Notes under the pieces: generated by a model
Seen by the model: the letters and a program-made list of their open reading frames with translations, nothing else
Told to the model about the DNA's origin: nothing
Database searches by the model: none
Position numbers and translations under genes: made by a program
Shown: positions 1 through 7,880 of the stretch, piece after piece
Numbering within the stretch: the stretch's first letter is position 1
How the letters are laid out: each line of letters starts with the position of its first letter
Origin: Nitrososphaerota archaeon
Lineage (GTDB): Archaea; Thermoproteota; Nitrososphaeria; Nitrososphaerales; Nitrosopumilaceae
Reading direction: 5' to 3'
NCBI GenBank assembly: GCA_013287585.1
Contig: JABDDN010000008.1
Location: 1-56,941 of the forward strand
DNA: 56,941 nt

Positions 1-977
1 ATGAATCCATGTGGTATAAAGTTGTATGGAAATAATTCAGCTTCGCCAACAAATGGGTCTCCATCTGCATATGCTAGTTGTCCATAAACAGGGTTACCAT
101 TTATGTAATTTATCATTGATGTCTTAATTCCACCTTGCTGCAAGTAACCTGTTGTAATAGTTACCGAACATGGATGACTACCAAATTCAGTATTACCAAA
201 GTCTAGGTGAAACTGAGAACCAGAAAATGCTGGACCTTGTGGACCTGCTGGACCGGCTGGACCTTGTGGACCGGCTGGACCTGGAATTGTACTAGCTGGT
301 CCTACTGGACCTTGTGGACCTGCTGGACCGGCTGGACCTGGAATTGTACTAGCTGGTCCTACTGGACCTTGTGGACCTGCTGGACCGGCTGGACCTGGAA
401 TTGTACTAGCTGGTCCTACTGGACCTTGTGGACCTGCTGGACCGGCTGGACCTGGAATTGTACTAGCTGGTCCTACTGGACCTTGTGGACCTGCTGGACC
501 GGCTGGACCTGGAATTGTACTAGCTGGTCCTACTGGACCTTGTGGACCTGCTGGACCGGCTGGACCTGGAATTGTACTAGCTGGTCCTACTGGACCTTGT
601 GGACCTGCTGGACCGGCAGCTCCTGCTGGACCGCCCAGATTACCTTGCAGAATCCATTTGCCATTGTCTTTTTGATAATAGTTATGGTTTGAATTGTCAA
701 TATACAAGTCACCATCATGACCCAGTTTATTTGATGGTGCACCTGTACCAGTTAAAATTGGAAAATTTTTGTCCTTGTCATTGTTAGGATTCCCATTCTT
801 ATTGTTTCCATTGTTAGGAAGTCCATTATTAGGATCTCCATTCTTATTGTTTCCATTGTTAGAATCTCCGTTGTTACCAATTGAAGCAAATGCATGTATG
901 CCAGAAAGTGGACCTATTAATAATAACATACTAAACATCAAGACAAATAAAACATATTTCCCATTGCTGCTTTTCAT
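1..977 (-). CDS. collagen-like secreted protein, 3' end beyond the window
   Basis: Read on the reverse strand from ATG at 977 and open to the window edge (at least 325 codons). Residues 1-31 are a signal peptide ([20 protein letters not shown]...HAFA). Then comes an Asn/Gly-rich linker with GDPNNG-type repeats, then a short segment GDLYIDNSN...[11 protein letters not shown], which typically precedes bacterial collagen-like regions. Next is a Gly-X-Y collagen region built from near-identical 19-residue units ([19 protein letters not shown]), and then a non-repetitive C-terminal domain ([20 protein letters not shown]...) that runs off the window. Inferred role: secreted fibre or adhesin. The Trp/Cys-rich forward reading of the same stretch is an artefact of the repeat. 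I do not recognise the C-terminal domain. Confidence 0.85.
   Translation of the reverse strand, partial: MKSSNGKYVLFVLMFSMLLLIGPLSGIHAFASIGNNGDSNNGNNKNGDPNNGLPNNGNNKNGNPNNDKDKNFPILTGTGAPSNKLGHDGDLYIDNSNHNYYQKDNGKWILQGNLGGPAGAAGPAGPQGPVGPASTIPGPAGPAGPQGPVGPASTIPGPAGPAGPQGPVGPASTIPGPAGPAGPQGPVGPASTIPGPAGPAGPQGPVGPASTIPGPAGPAGPQGPVGPASTIPGPAGPQGPAGPAGPQGPAFSGSQFHLDFGNTEFGSHPCSVTITTGYLQQGGIKTSMINYINGNPVYGQLAYADGDPFVGEAELFPYNFIPHGF
281..622. repeat. 57-bp tandem repeat array inside the collagen-like gene
   Basis: The string CTGGAATTGT recurs at 281, 338, 395, 452, 509 and 566, giving six copies of a 57-bp unit that look identical by eye, flanked by degenerate partial units. The 57 bp encode 19 residues, so copy-number change keeps the frame. 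The near-identity points to recent expansion or homogenisation. Confidence 0.95.
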
Positions 978-1378
978 ACCAAACCCTGATTAGTAATATT
1001 TCGTATTTATTTAAAGATGATCTTCCACTTTTGGAAAAAGATTATTTTTTTAAAATTTATTTATCGTTATATTAATTTTATAAAATTTATACTGTGCATA
1101 TTAACATTTTATGTCTTGTCTCAAAATAATTCAATGAAATTGACATTGACTCATTCATAATTTTAGAATCAATATTTTCTAGTCCAGACTCTCACAGGTC
1201 TGAACTCACTGAAGATTAGAGTCCTGTAAGACTCGCTACAAAACTCCTTTCCCAACTTCTATTTTGATTAACAGCAAAGGAATTCACTGACAATCAGTAA
1301 AAATGGTTTACCCCCACTTTACGCTTGAAAACATGCTGTCGTCGTAAACTTCTAAAGCAATAAAACAATTAAGATCAT
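978..1378. other. 401-bp divergent intergenic region
   Basis: Lies between the collagen-like gene (reverse) and the small membrane protein gene (forward). It is very AT-rich and contains a full-length copy of the dispersed hairpin element (about 1148-1252). I see no open frame with coding character. Confidence 0.6.
1148..1252 (+). repeat. dispersed intergenic hairpin element, full-length copy
   Basis: Contains TTTTAGAATCAATATTTTC, then GACTCTCACAGG, a spacer, then GAGTCCTGTAAGACTC and GCTACAAAACTCCTTTCC. The left block and right block (CCTGTAAGACTC) are complementary at about 10 of 12 positions, so the RNA or a single strand could fold into a long hairpin. GAGTC/GACTC also forms a small inner hairpin. 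This is the best reference copy for the family. Confidence 0.75.
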
Positions 1379-1636
1379 GTGAAACGTGGCTATGTTATCT
1401 TGATTATTTTGATCGGTTTGGCAGTAGCAAATTTTTCATTCATCCTGATAATTACAAGTTTGCTTGGTGAACTCATTCCGTCATTAAATTCCAGCTTTAT
1501 GTATCCAACTACACCACTAAGTGTTCTGGGTGAGCTACGACCAACATTATGGGGAATTGAACCTTATCTTATTTTGATGTTATCAGCGTGGGCAGTGATT
1601 GTATTTAGAGACAAGATAATACGATCGTTATCATGA
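1379..1636 (+). CDS. small two-helix membrane protein
   Basis: 85 codons from a GTG start (GTG AAA CGT GGC). Residues about 4-30 and 60-78 are strongly hydrophobic, with a loop in between containing SLNSSFMYPTTPLS, and the C-terminus is basic (FRDKIIRSLS). This suggests two membrane helices with both ends probably inside. I recognise no family. Support for a real gene comes from the clear hydrophobic pattern and isolated position; the non-ATG start keeps the confidence moderate. Confidence 0.55.
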   Translation: MKRGYVILIILIGLAVANFSFILIITSLLGELIPSLNSSFMYPTTPLSVLGELRPTLWGIEPYLILMLSAWAVIVFRDKIIRSLS

Positions 1637-1813
1637 CTCTAAAAGGAAAGCAAAACCACTATAACGTTAAACTCCTTCGTGGTTACGGCGTATCAATCAA
1701 TCTCAAAGACAACAATATAATTTTAAAAAACTGAATAAACATATACAAATGATCAAAAGGGAATATTTCAAATAATCTGGCTCAAACCTATTTTTTTGCA
1801 TAAAAAAAATTCT

Positions 1814-1836
1814 CAAGTAAGAGTTTTTTTACTTTT
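1814..1836. promoter_or_regulatory. inverted repeat just upstream of the metalloprotease gene
   Basis: AAGTAA and TTACTT form a 6-bp inverted repeat around a GAG/T-run, ending about 7-10 nt before the ATG at 1843. It could be an operator or an upstream termination hairpin; the sequence alone does not decide. Confidence 0.3.
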
Positions 1837-1842
1837 GTAAAT

Positions 1843-2544
1843 ATGTCCTTTCAAAATATTACATGCAGGTTGATTTTAACAGAACAGACTAAAGATTCCG
1901 TGCGATTTTCGTGGATACTTGTGGCATTCATGCTATTTTTTATTCCCAGCATTGCAATCGCTCAAGAATCCCATTATACATTACAGACCTTTTTACCCTT
2001 ATCTCTAAGAGATGCCAAAATAATTCATGTAGGATTAGTTTTGGAAACAACCATTCCTTCTACAAAAATAGAGGCTGTTAAAAGCGCTATCGTGTCTAGT
2101 GATTATCTTACTAATGATGGTCAAAGACTTTACAAAGGTTGGCAAGGAGCATTAAGCAATTTAGGAAATCAGCCTGGTCTTGTCGTACCACAAAAATTTG
2201 ATATAAGTGAATCCAAGGATAAATTTGATAAGATAATAATAAAACTCACAAACAAAAAAAATCCCAATGGATACAATGGCTATACAAATTCGGTAAGCCA
2301 AACCAACTACGAGGTATTACAATCCAGCATAACCATTTATGATATAAACAGTCTAAATAATAACGAGATCTCGGAAATAGTTCGTCATGAATTTGGACAT
2401 GCATTGGGCTTGGGGCATTCAACTGTCCCTTATGATTTGATGAATCCTGATATTTATATGGAAAATTCTTACATATCATTTTGCGATATAGCTGGAATTC
2501 GGGCAGTATACAATGGACATATACAAAGCCACATCTATTGTTAG
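1843..2544 (+). CDS. secreted matrixin-like zinc metalloprotease
   Basis: 233 residues. A hydrophobic stretch about residues 23-40 ending in IAIAQES is a signal peptide; the polar N-terminal tail makes a later start possible. Residues 182-192 read HEFGHALGLGH, the HExxHxxGxxH zinc motif of metzincins: three His ligands and a catalytic Glu. It is followed by YDLMNP, a Met-turn at the expected distance. The upstream part (residues 45-175) fits a short M10/matrixin-type catalytic domain. Predicted role: extracellular endopeptidase, substrate unknown. It is followed by a convergent gene, with a dispersed hairpin copy and a T-rich stretch between. The catalytic assignment is firm; the exact subfamily is not. 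Confidence 0.85.
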   Translation: MSFQNITCRLILTEQTKDSVRFSWILVAFMLFFIPSIAIAQESHYTLQTFLPLSLRDAKIIHVGLVLETTIPSTKIEAVKSAIVSSDYLTNDGQRLYKGWQGALSNLGNQPGLVVPQKFDISESKDKFDKIIIKLTNKKNPNGYNGYTNSVSQTNYEVLQSSITIYDINSLNNNEISEIVRHEFGHALGLGHSTVPYDLMNPDIYMENSYISFCDIAGIRAVYNGHIQSHIYC

Positions 2545-2560
2545 AGTGTACTAAAATTAT

Positions 2561-2622
2561 TAGACTCTCACAAGTCACAGGGTTTTAGTCCTGTTATACT
2601 CTCTCTACAAAACTCCTTTTCC
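2561..2622 (+). repeat. dispersed hairpin element copy
   Basis: TAGACTCTCACAAGTC, then TAGTCCTGTTATACTC, then CTACAAAACTCCTTTTCC, between convergent genes. The right flank matches the 1148-1252 copy almost exactly, while the inner hairpin is degraded. Confidence 0.6.
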
Positions 2623-2623
2623 T

Positions 2624-2655
2624 TAATTTTTTATTTTTTTATTTTTTTATTTTGT
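2624..2655. terminator. T-rich tract between convergent genes
   Basis: Long runs of T interrupted by single A residues follow the metalloprotease stop. Archaeal RNA polymerase terminates on such T-rich stretches, so this is a likely terminator for the forward gene. Confidence 0.5.
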
Positions 2656-2724
2656 GGTATTACTTAAAATCATAGGATGAAAAAGAAAAAAATAAAAATC
2701 ACGCCGTAAAATGGATTTTTATCT

Positions 2725-3774
2725 TTATGGGTATGCGCCTGCAATTGTGGTATACATCGCAGCTTCTGCATTTGCATCTGATTGATCTTTAGATTGTAAT
2801 GCACTCCAATTGGCAGTTGCTCTAGCTTGTGCTGCCGTTCCTGCTGACTGATCAAATGCTACATTTGCATTTCCAGCAGCGGTTGCCATTGCAGCGTTAT
2901 TTTGAGCATCTATCTTTGGATTTGTACTATATGCACCGTCTCTAGTTTGGTCTGCACTTTCCATGGCAGTAATTCTTGTTTGCTGTGCAGCACCTATGGC
3001 TTGATCAAAAGTCACAGTTGTATTTCCATCTGCATTGATTTTGGTCACTCGTGCAGCACCGATAGCTTGATCATATGTTACATGAGTATTCCAGATCGTC
3101 TGGTCTCTTGTAGTAATTGTACTGTTTGCTCCAATTGCAGAATCATATGTTTGCTTGGCAGCACCATCGTTAGTATCTCTGGTTACTGCGGCTGCAATTT
3201 CTGCATTGGCTCTTGCCAATTCTGTAGATGTAATTGCTTTGTCTCTTGCTACATCATTATTCATATCTGCAGATGCTCTTGTTAAAGTAGCAGCAGTAAT
3301 TGTTGTGTCCCTTGCTTGCATTGCAACAATGATTGCCTGAACATTTCCATGTGCGCTTTTTATTGATGTCTTATAGGTATCAAGTGCCCCATCTCTTGCA
3401 GTCTTGAAAGTCTGCCAGACGCTTTGTTCAGTTTGCTGGTGATTAAAGCGTGCAGTTTGTATTGATTGTTGGTAAGCATTTTGTGCAGTCGTGGCAGCAT
3501 CTTGATATGTCTGTCTATCAAGCTGGAAAGCTTGTTGTAGTGTCACCCAAGCTTGGTGATTGATCTGTGCCTTTGCGTGAATGTTGGGGCCGTTTGTACT
3601 TACACTACCTGAAACAGTAGTGTTGACTCCGACTTGAGCCAATACAGAATCTAATGGATGAGCTGCAAAACCAAGCAGCAATACTACGATTGCAAAGCCT
3701 GATACTGCTTTCAGACTCATTTTAGATTTGCTAGATGTCATGTGGTTGTTTTGTGAGTTTATGTTTTGCTTCAT
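2725..3774 (-). CDS. secreted Ala-rich helical repeat protein
   Basis: 349 residues. The polar N-terminus is followed by a hydrophobic segment (about 22-46, ending LDSVLAQ), a signal peptide or anchor. The mature part is rich in Ala, Thr, Gln, Asp and Asn and is built of degenerate helical repeats (FDQAIGAAQQTR, YDQAIGAARVTK, FDQSAGTAAQAR) spaced roughly 25-30 residues apart. This suggests a long extracellular coiled-coil or stalk. There are no catalytic motifs and no C-terminal sorting signal. I recognise no named family; a surface fibre is inference. Confidence 0.75.
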   Translation of the reverse strand: MKQNINSQNNHMTSSKSKMSLKAVSGFAIVVLLLGFAAHPLDSVLAQVGVNTTVSGSVSTNGPNIHAKAQINHQAWVTLQQAFQLDRQTYQDAATTAQNAYQQSIQTARFNHQQTEQSVWQTFKTARDGALDTYKTSIKSAHGNVQAIIVAMQARDTTITAATLTRASADMNNDVARDKAITSTELARANAEIAAAVTRDTNDGAAKQTYDSAIGANSTITTRDQTIWNTHVTYDQAIGAARVTKINADGNTTVTFDQAIGAAQQTRITAMESADQTRDGAYSTNPKIDAQNNAAMATAAGNANVAFDQSAGTAAQARATANWSALQSKDQSDANAEAAMYTTIAGAYP

Positions 3775-3965
3775 TGCTCGAAATTATAATTTGTAGATAT
3801 AATGTATTGCGTAACTATGCTTAGTTTCAATCCTGAGAAATATTTAAATGATGAAAAATTTATGTTTGGCTTTTAATCTTAATTTTAGATTTTATTTGAC
3901 GTACTACAATGTCATACATATCATTGTTAACCAAATTTTAAATATGTTAACGAGAAGACACTTTC

Positions 3966-4391
3966 ATGATTCTGACAGCAAGAGCAGCGTTAGTTCTAAG
4001 CGCTGTCTTGGTTCTAGGTCTTGCAAATTACATGACTACAAATGAAAGTAACATTACTGATTTTATTCTTGGTTCTGCTTTTGCACAAACAGATACCACC
4101 GGTGTAGGCAACCCATCTGATCCCTATGCAATGTCACAAGATAATTCCACTGATCCTAATGCAATTCCACAATATAATTACACCGACCCTTCTGCAATGC
4201 CACAAGACAATTCCAGTAATCCTTTTGCAACTATACAAGATAATTCTACAGCTTTAACAAATACACAGAATCCGACATCAGGTGCTGCTACCCCAGAGTT
4301 TGGACCAGTTTCAGTTTTGGTTTTGACAATAGGATTAATTTCAATAATACTTGTTTCCATTAGAAGCAAATTTAGCTGGAATATAAAATAG
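3966..4391 (+). CDS. PEFG-CTERM surface protein
   Basis: 141 residues. It has an N-terminal signal segment (hydrophobic 5-20, then SAFAQTD). The middle is low-complexity, with four degenerate copies of a DNSTDPNAIPQ-type repeat. Residues about 110-141 are the archaeal sorting tag: PEFGP, then a hydrophobic helix, then RSKFSW. In thaumarchaea this tag is thought to be recognised by an archaeosortase that cuts and anchors the protein; no archaeosortase gene is in the window. Function beyond a surface-anchored acidic peptide is unknown. Confidence 0.75.
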   Translation: MILTARAALVLSAVLVLGLANYMTTNESNITDFILGSAFAQTDTTGVGNPSDPYAMSQDNSTDPNAIPQYNYTDPSAMPQDNSSNPFATIQDNSTALTNTQNPTSGAATPEFGPVSVLVLTIGLISIILVSIRSKFSWNIK

Positions 4392-4420
4392 ACACTTGGA
4401 ATACTAATAGTCTGGATTTT

Positions 4421-4457
4421 TGATTCTAGTCCTGTGAGACTAGTTACAAATTTTTTA
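4421..4457 (+). repeat. dispersed hairpin element, short copy
   Basis: TCTAGTCCTGTGAGACTAGTTACAAA: the arms CTAGTC and GACTAG have changed together, keeping the pairing while the sequence differs from the consensus GAGTC/GACTC. This is a compensatory-looking change. Confidence 0.55.
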
Positions 4458-4571
4458 TTGCAAACATAAATTGATAAACATTTTAGATGAAAAGTTTGAG
4501 AATATTTTTGAAGTAAATGGAAAAATGAATTGACCTAAACTGTTTGTTAAACCATTTTTTCATATAATATC

Positions 4572-4817
4572 ATGTTTGCAATCAATATCGGATTAGTAAT
4601 TTTGGGAATAGTAATCCCAATTGGAATGGTAATTTTTTGGTCAAAGGTTGCAAAAATACTTCACACCCAGCTTAAGAATAAATCTCATGATACAATTTTA
4701 AACGGAAACACCTCCTACAAATTTACGGAGTGGGCATATCATCACAAATCAAAATTCAACATCTTCATTATATGCATAATATCCATAATTGAATTTCTTG
4801 CGTTAATACCATTTTAG
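4572..4817 (+). CDS. small two-helix membrane protein
   Basis: 81 residues from ATG. The first helix is residues 4-24 (INIGLVILGIVIPIGMVIF) and the second about 60-79 (FNIFIICIISIIEFLALI), joined by a basic, His-containing loop. No recognised family. An independent transcription unit with AT-rich flanks; it may be coregulated with the following PEFG gene (162 bp away) but no shared signal was seen. Confidence 0.55.
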   Translation: MFAINIGLVILGIVIPIGMVIFWSKVAKILHTQLKNKSHDTILNGNTSYKFTEWAYHHKSKFNIFIICIISIIEFLALIPF

Positions 4818-4979
4818 ATAGGAATTGGTTAAACCAAAGTTGATCATGAATTTTTGTACTGGGTTTCTTTTTGTCTAGTAGCAATAATTTTGTTTTAGCC
4901 TAAATTATGATGTTATGATTTTTGTCCAAAAGTAGGATTACACCCAAATGCTTTTGAGTCTGCAAGTCATCTTATCTTC

Positions 4980-5516
4980 ATGTCGTTTTCTTGGCTTGTC
5001 GCTATTGGTATTTTAATTTCAATGGCGGTGTTTTTGTCAAGCGATGTATCTGCTCAGGAGCAAGCAAACTCTGCTCCAAATAAGGTCATTAATGTGACAA
5101 ATACAAAATTTTCAATCCAGTATAGCAATACAGGAATTGTCAAAATTTTATCTGCTAAAACAGATGTACAAGCCAAGTCCCTTGTTATTACTGTGCAAGC
5201 AACAAAAGATGGTCTTTTGACAATAACTCTCCCAAGAGAATTGATAGACAGAAAGGACCGCGGTGCTGATAGCCCATTCTTTTTTGTAATTGGAGGTTAC
5301 ATATCAGGAGATGCTAAAGAAAATTCAAAAACATCAACTCAAAGAACTATTACAATTCCCTTCATAGATGGAACTCATGTGGTAGTAATTAGCGGTACAC
5401 AAATAGTTCCAGAGTTTGGCCCTGTGGCTGAAATGATCATATTCATAGGCATTATCGGTGTGGTAATAATGTCAAGAATATTTTTCAGATCTCATTTTTT
5501 CAAAATAATTCAATAA
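4980..5516 (+). CDS. PEFG-CTERM protein with a PRELID module
   Basis: 178 residues. It has a signal peptide (residues 1-26, ending DVSAQEQ), a beta-rich domain of about 100 residues containing LLTITLPRELIDRKDRG, then VPEFGP, a hydrophobic helix and a basic tail (SRIFFRSHF), the PEFG-CTERM tag. The beta domain matches the region just before the tag in the next gene (5647-7737): LSLNLPRELIDAKKADG, then ISIYGTHIVPEF against VVISGTQIVPEF. So a common tag-proximal module exists in two neighbouring genes. Likely anchored on the cell surface; role unknown. Confidence 0.8.
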   Translation: MSFSWLVAIGILISMAVFLSSDVSAQEQANSAPNKVINVTNTKFSIQYSNTGIVKILSAKTDVQAKSLVITVQATKDGLLTITLPRELIDRKDRGADSPFFFVIGGYISGDAKENSKTSTQRTITIPFIDGTHVVVISGTQIVPEFGPVAEMIIFIGIIGVVIMSRIFFRSHFFKIIQ

Positions 5517-5527
5517 GATAGCTACCA

Positions 5528-5625
5528 GATTCATTCATAATGTTAGAATCAATACTTTCCAGCCCAGACTCTCATAGGTCTTAATCCAAAGGTTTGAGTA
5601 TAAGATTCGTTATCATTTTGGAAAT
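5528..5625 (+). repeat. dispersed hairpin element, long degenerate copy
   Basis: ATTCATTCATAAT.TTAGAATCAATA, CAGACTCTCATAGGTC and GGTTTGAGTATAAGATTCG line up with the 1148-1252 copy over its whole length. It lies between convergent genes. Confidence 0.6.
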
Positions 5626-5646
5626 ATTTGTAATACACTAAAAATA

Positions 5647-7737
5647 TTAAATTTTAATTGGTTTAATTCTATAAAACATAACTGTCAAAGTGACAGCAAT
5701 TAACATGACTAGCAAGGCAGTTGGAAATTCTGGAACTATGTGGGTTCCATAGATTGATATCGCATTGGTCTCTGCAGGATAGCTGATTGCAAGAGTTCTT
5801 GCATCACTAGTTTTTGTTTCAGTAAACTTTAGTATTTTATTATTGGAAGCTACTATGTAATCATCATCAGTGCCATCTGCTTTTTTTGCATCAATTAATT
5901 CTCGTGGTAAATTCAATGACAAAACTCCGTCACTTTTCGATTGGAGTTGTACTTGTAAAGAAAACGTGCTTTGATCAGCGCTGATTCCAAGTATTTTTCC
6001 ACCAGCGATATTGTAGCCTATTGTATGGCCAGTATTGATGACAGTCATCATGCCCCCTGAGGATTCAATTACAGGTGGCGTACTTGGAGTGTTATTTACA
6101 AATATAATGGAGGCTTCAGTTGACGGGTTTCCTGTACCAGCAGAATTTATGGCAGAAACACGATAAGTGAATGTGCCAGCTGCCAGTCCCGTGTGGACAT
6201 AGGATGTACTGGTACCAGTATTTGCGGTAAGAACTGACCATGCACCTGAATCAACCTTGTATTCAATATAATATCCTGTTACAGAAGGTTTACCATTGTT
6301 TGATGGAGCAATCCAGGAAAGCTGTACACTTGAGGGAGAAATTTTGGCGACATTAAGGCCTGTTGGAGTATTTGGTAGAGAAGATTGCGGTGTTGGTATA
6401 GGCGGTTGTGTTGATGTAGGTGGTGGAATCGAGGTGCTTGTTGGTGTCGCAGAAGCTTCTAAAGAAGGATTGCTAGATACGCCCTCTGGAAAAAGTGCAA
6501 TAACAACAAAAGTGTAGGTCTTACCAGTAGACAAATTCTTGATAGAATAATTTGTAGTATTTCCAGTATTATCCACTATAGTATTAAATACATTTGAGAA
6601 AAGTTTTTGGTCAATTCTATATCCTCCAATTGATTGTCCAAAAGTTTCTGAAGGCGGTATCCATGATAAATAGATCTGAGTTGGAGAAACAGCAACTGCA
6701 GTAAGACCTGTTGGTATGTATGTTTTTGTTGGTACAGCAGAGGCTTCATTTGATGGAGCACTAGTACCAATAGAATTGATTGCAGAAACACGATAAGTGT
6801 AAGTTGTACCAGTTGTCAATCCCATATGCAAGTATGTTGTTAAACTATTATTTGGAATTAAAACAGAATATGTGCCAGCACCAATTTTGTATTCTACCAC
6901 ATATCCTGTGATTGTAGAACCTCCATTATTTGATGGTGCAGTCCATGACAGACTGATACTTTTTGAAGAAGATGGATTTGCAGTAAGACCTGTTGGTGGA
7001 TACGGTGCTGAAGATATCTGCACTGGTGCTGCAGAAGATGTGTTTGATGAATTACTTGTGCCAACTGAGTTTATAGCAAAAACTTTGTAGGTGTACATAT
7101 GTCCAGCAGACAATCCCATATGGGAATAACCAGTTGCCGCAGTTCCTGTATTTGATACAAGATTTACAAAGTTGCCAGAATCTAATTGGTATTGGATCTG
7201 GTATCCCGTGACAGGCGGCCCGCCATTACTTGGAGGCGGGTTCCATGAGAGGTTTATCTGAGTTCCAGATGATGCTGTGGCAGTCAAACCAGTTGGCGGA
7301 CTAGGAGGTATATTTTTTGGAGGTGACGAAGTGCTTTTTGGTGTTGCCACAACCTCAGATGATGGATTACTTGTGCCAACTGAGTTTATCGCAGAGACTC
7401 GGTATATGTAGGTCGTGCCAGTGACAAGACCTGTGTTGTTGTATTTGGTAACATTGCCTAGTGTGGTTAAGGTACTATAGTTTGTAGTTGCAGTTTTGTA
7501 TTCTATTTTATAGTGTGTAATTGCTGAACTGCCATTGTATTGTGGTGAAGACCATGACAGACTAACTACAGTAGGATAGATTGGTATTGCAGAAAGATTC
7601 ACTGGAGGATCAGGAACTGTTACTGCTTGTGCATCACACCCAACCAGAAATAAAAGACATGATGATGCTATCATAGTTAGTAGAACTGGTATTTTAGATT
7701 CTTTTTTTCTGGTGCCATTTTTAATCGCATTACTCAA
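5647..7737 (-). CDS. five fibronectin type III domains with PEF-CTERM tag
   Basis: 696 residues. A hydrophobic N-terminal segment ends in LLFLVGCDAQA, so an export signal is likely. Five fibronectin-III domains of about 90 residues follow, each with the pattern PxxPTGLTA...LSW.PP..NGG..ITGY.I.Y and ending TYRVSAINSVGTS.PS. Next is a PRELID module like that of the 4980-5516 protein, then VPEFPTALLVMLIAV and RIKPIKI, a PEF-type C-terminal sorting tag. Predicted surface adhesin or matrix protein binding proteins or polysaccharide. The domains are diverged from one another, unlike the collagen repeats. Domain calls are secure; the ligand is unknown. Confidence 0.85.
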   Translation of the reverse strand: MSNAIKNGTRKKESKIPVLLTMIASSCLLFLVGCDAQAVTVPDPPVNLSAIPIYPTVVSLSWSSPQYNGSSAITHYKIEYKTATTNYSTLTTLGNVTKYNNTGLVTGTTYIYRVSAINSVGTSNPSSEVVATPKSTSSPPKNIPPSPPTGLTATASSGTQINLSWNPPPSNGGPPVTGYQIQYQLDSGNFVNLVSNTGTAATGYSHMGLSAGHMYTYKVFAINSVGTSNSSNTSSAAPVQISSAPYPPTGLTANPSSSKSISLSWTAPSNNGGSTITGYVVEYKIGAGTYSVLIPNNSLTTYLHMGLTTGTTYTYRVSAINSIGTSAPSNEASAVPTKTYIPTGLTAVAVSPTQIYLSWIPPSETFGQSIGGYRIDQKLFSNVFNTIVDNTGNTTNYSIKNLSTGKTYTFVVIALFPEGVSSNPSLEASATPTSTSIPPPTSTQPPIPTPQSSLPNTPTGLNVAKISPSSVQLSWIAPSNNGKPSVTGYYIEYKVDSGAWSVLTANTGTSTSYVHTGLAAGTFTYRVSAINSAGTGNPSTEASIIFVNNTPSTPPVIESSGGMMTVINTGHTIGYNIAGGKILGISADQSTFSLQVQLQSKSDGVLSLNLPRELIDAKKADGTDDDYIVASNNKILKFTETKTSDARTLAISYPAETNAISIYGTHIVPEFPTALLVMLIAVTLTVMFYRIKPIKI

Positions 7738-7880
7738 TTATATTGAATAATATGTTATCATTTTTAGGGATTACTGACAAATCATATATAGAAAAAGGAT
7801 TCAAATCCTCTCAGATTCGCTACGTTATGAGACGTTATGATTTGTTGAAGAATCCAGATTGTAGTGAATAAACTAGGAAC

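Noticed and set aside
281-622. Possible CRISPR-like array
   Set aside because: 57-bp units are contiguous without unique spacers and encode Gly-X-Y triplets in frame.
207-692. Forward frame rich in Trp and Cys ([11 protein letters not shown]...)
   Set aside because: It is the complement of the collagen Gly-Pro-X repeat; the reverse strand has a signal peptide and a coherent domain order.
1181-1252. tRNA gene
   Set aside because: Only a T-arm-like piece is present; no anticodon or D arm can be drawn.
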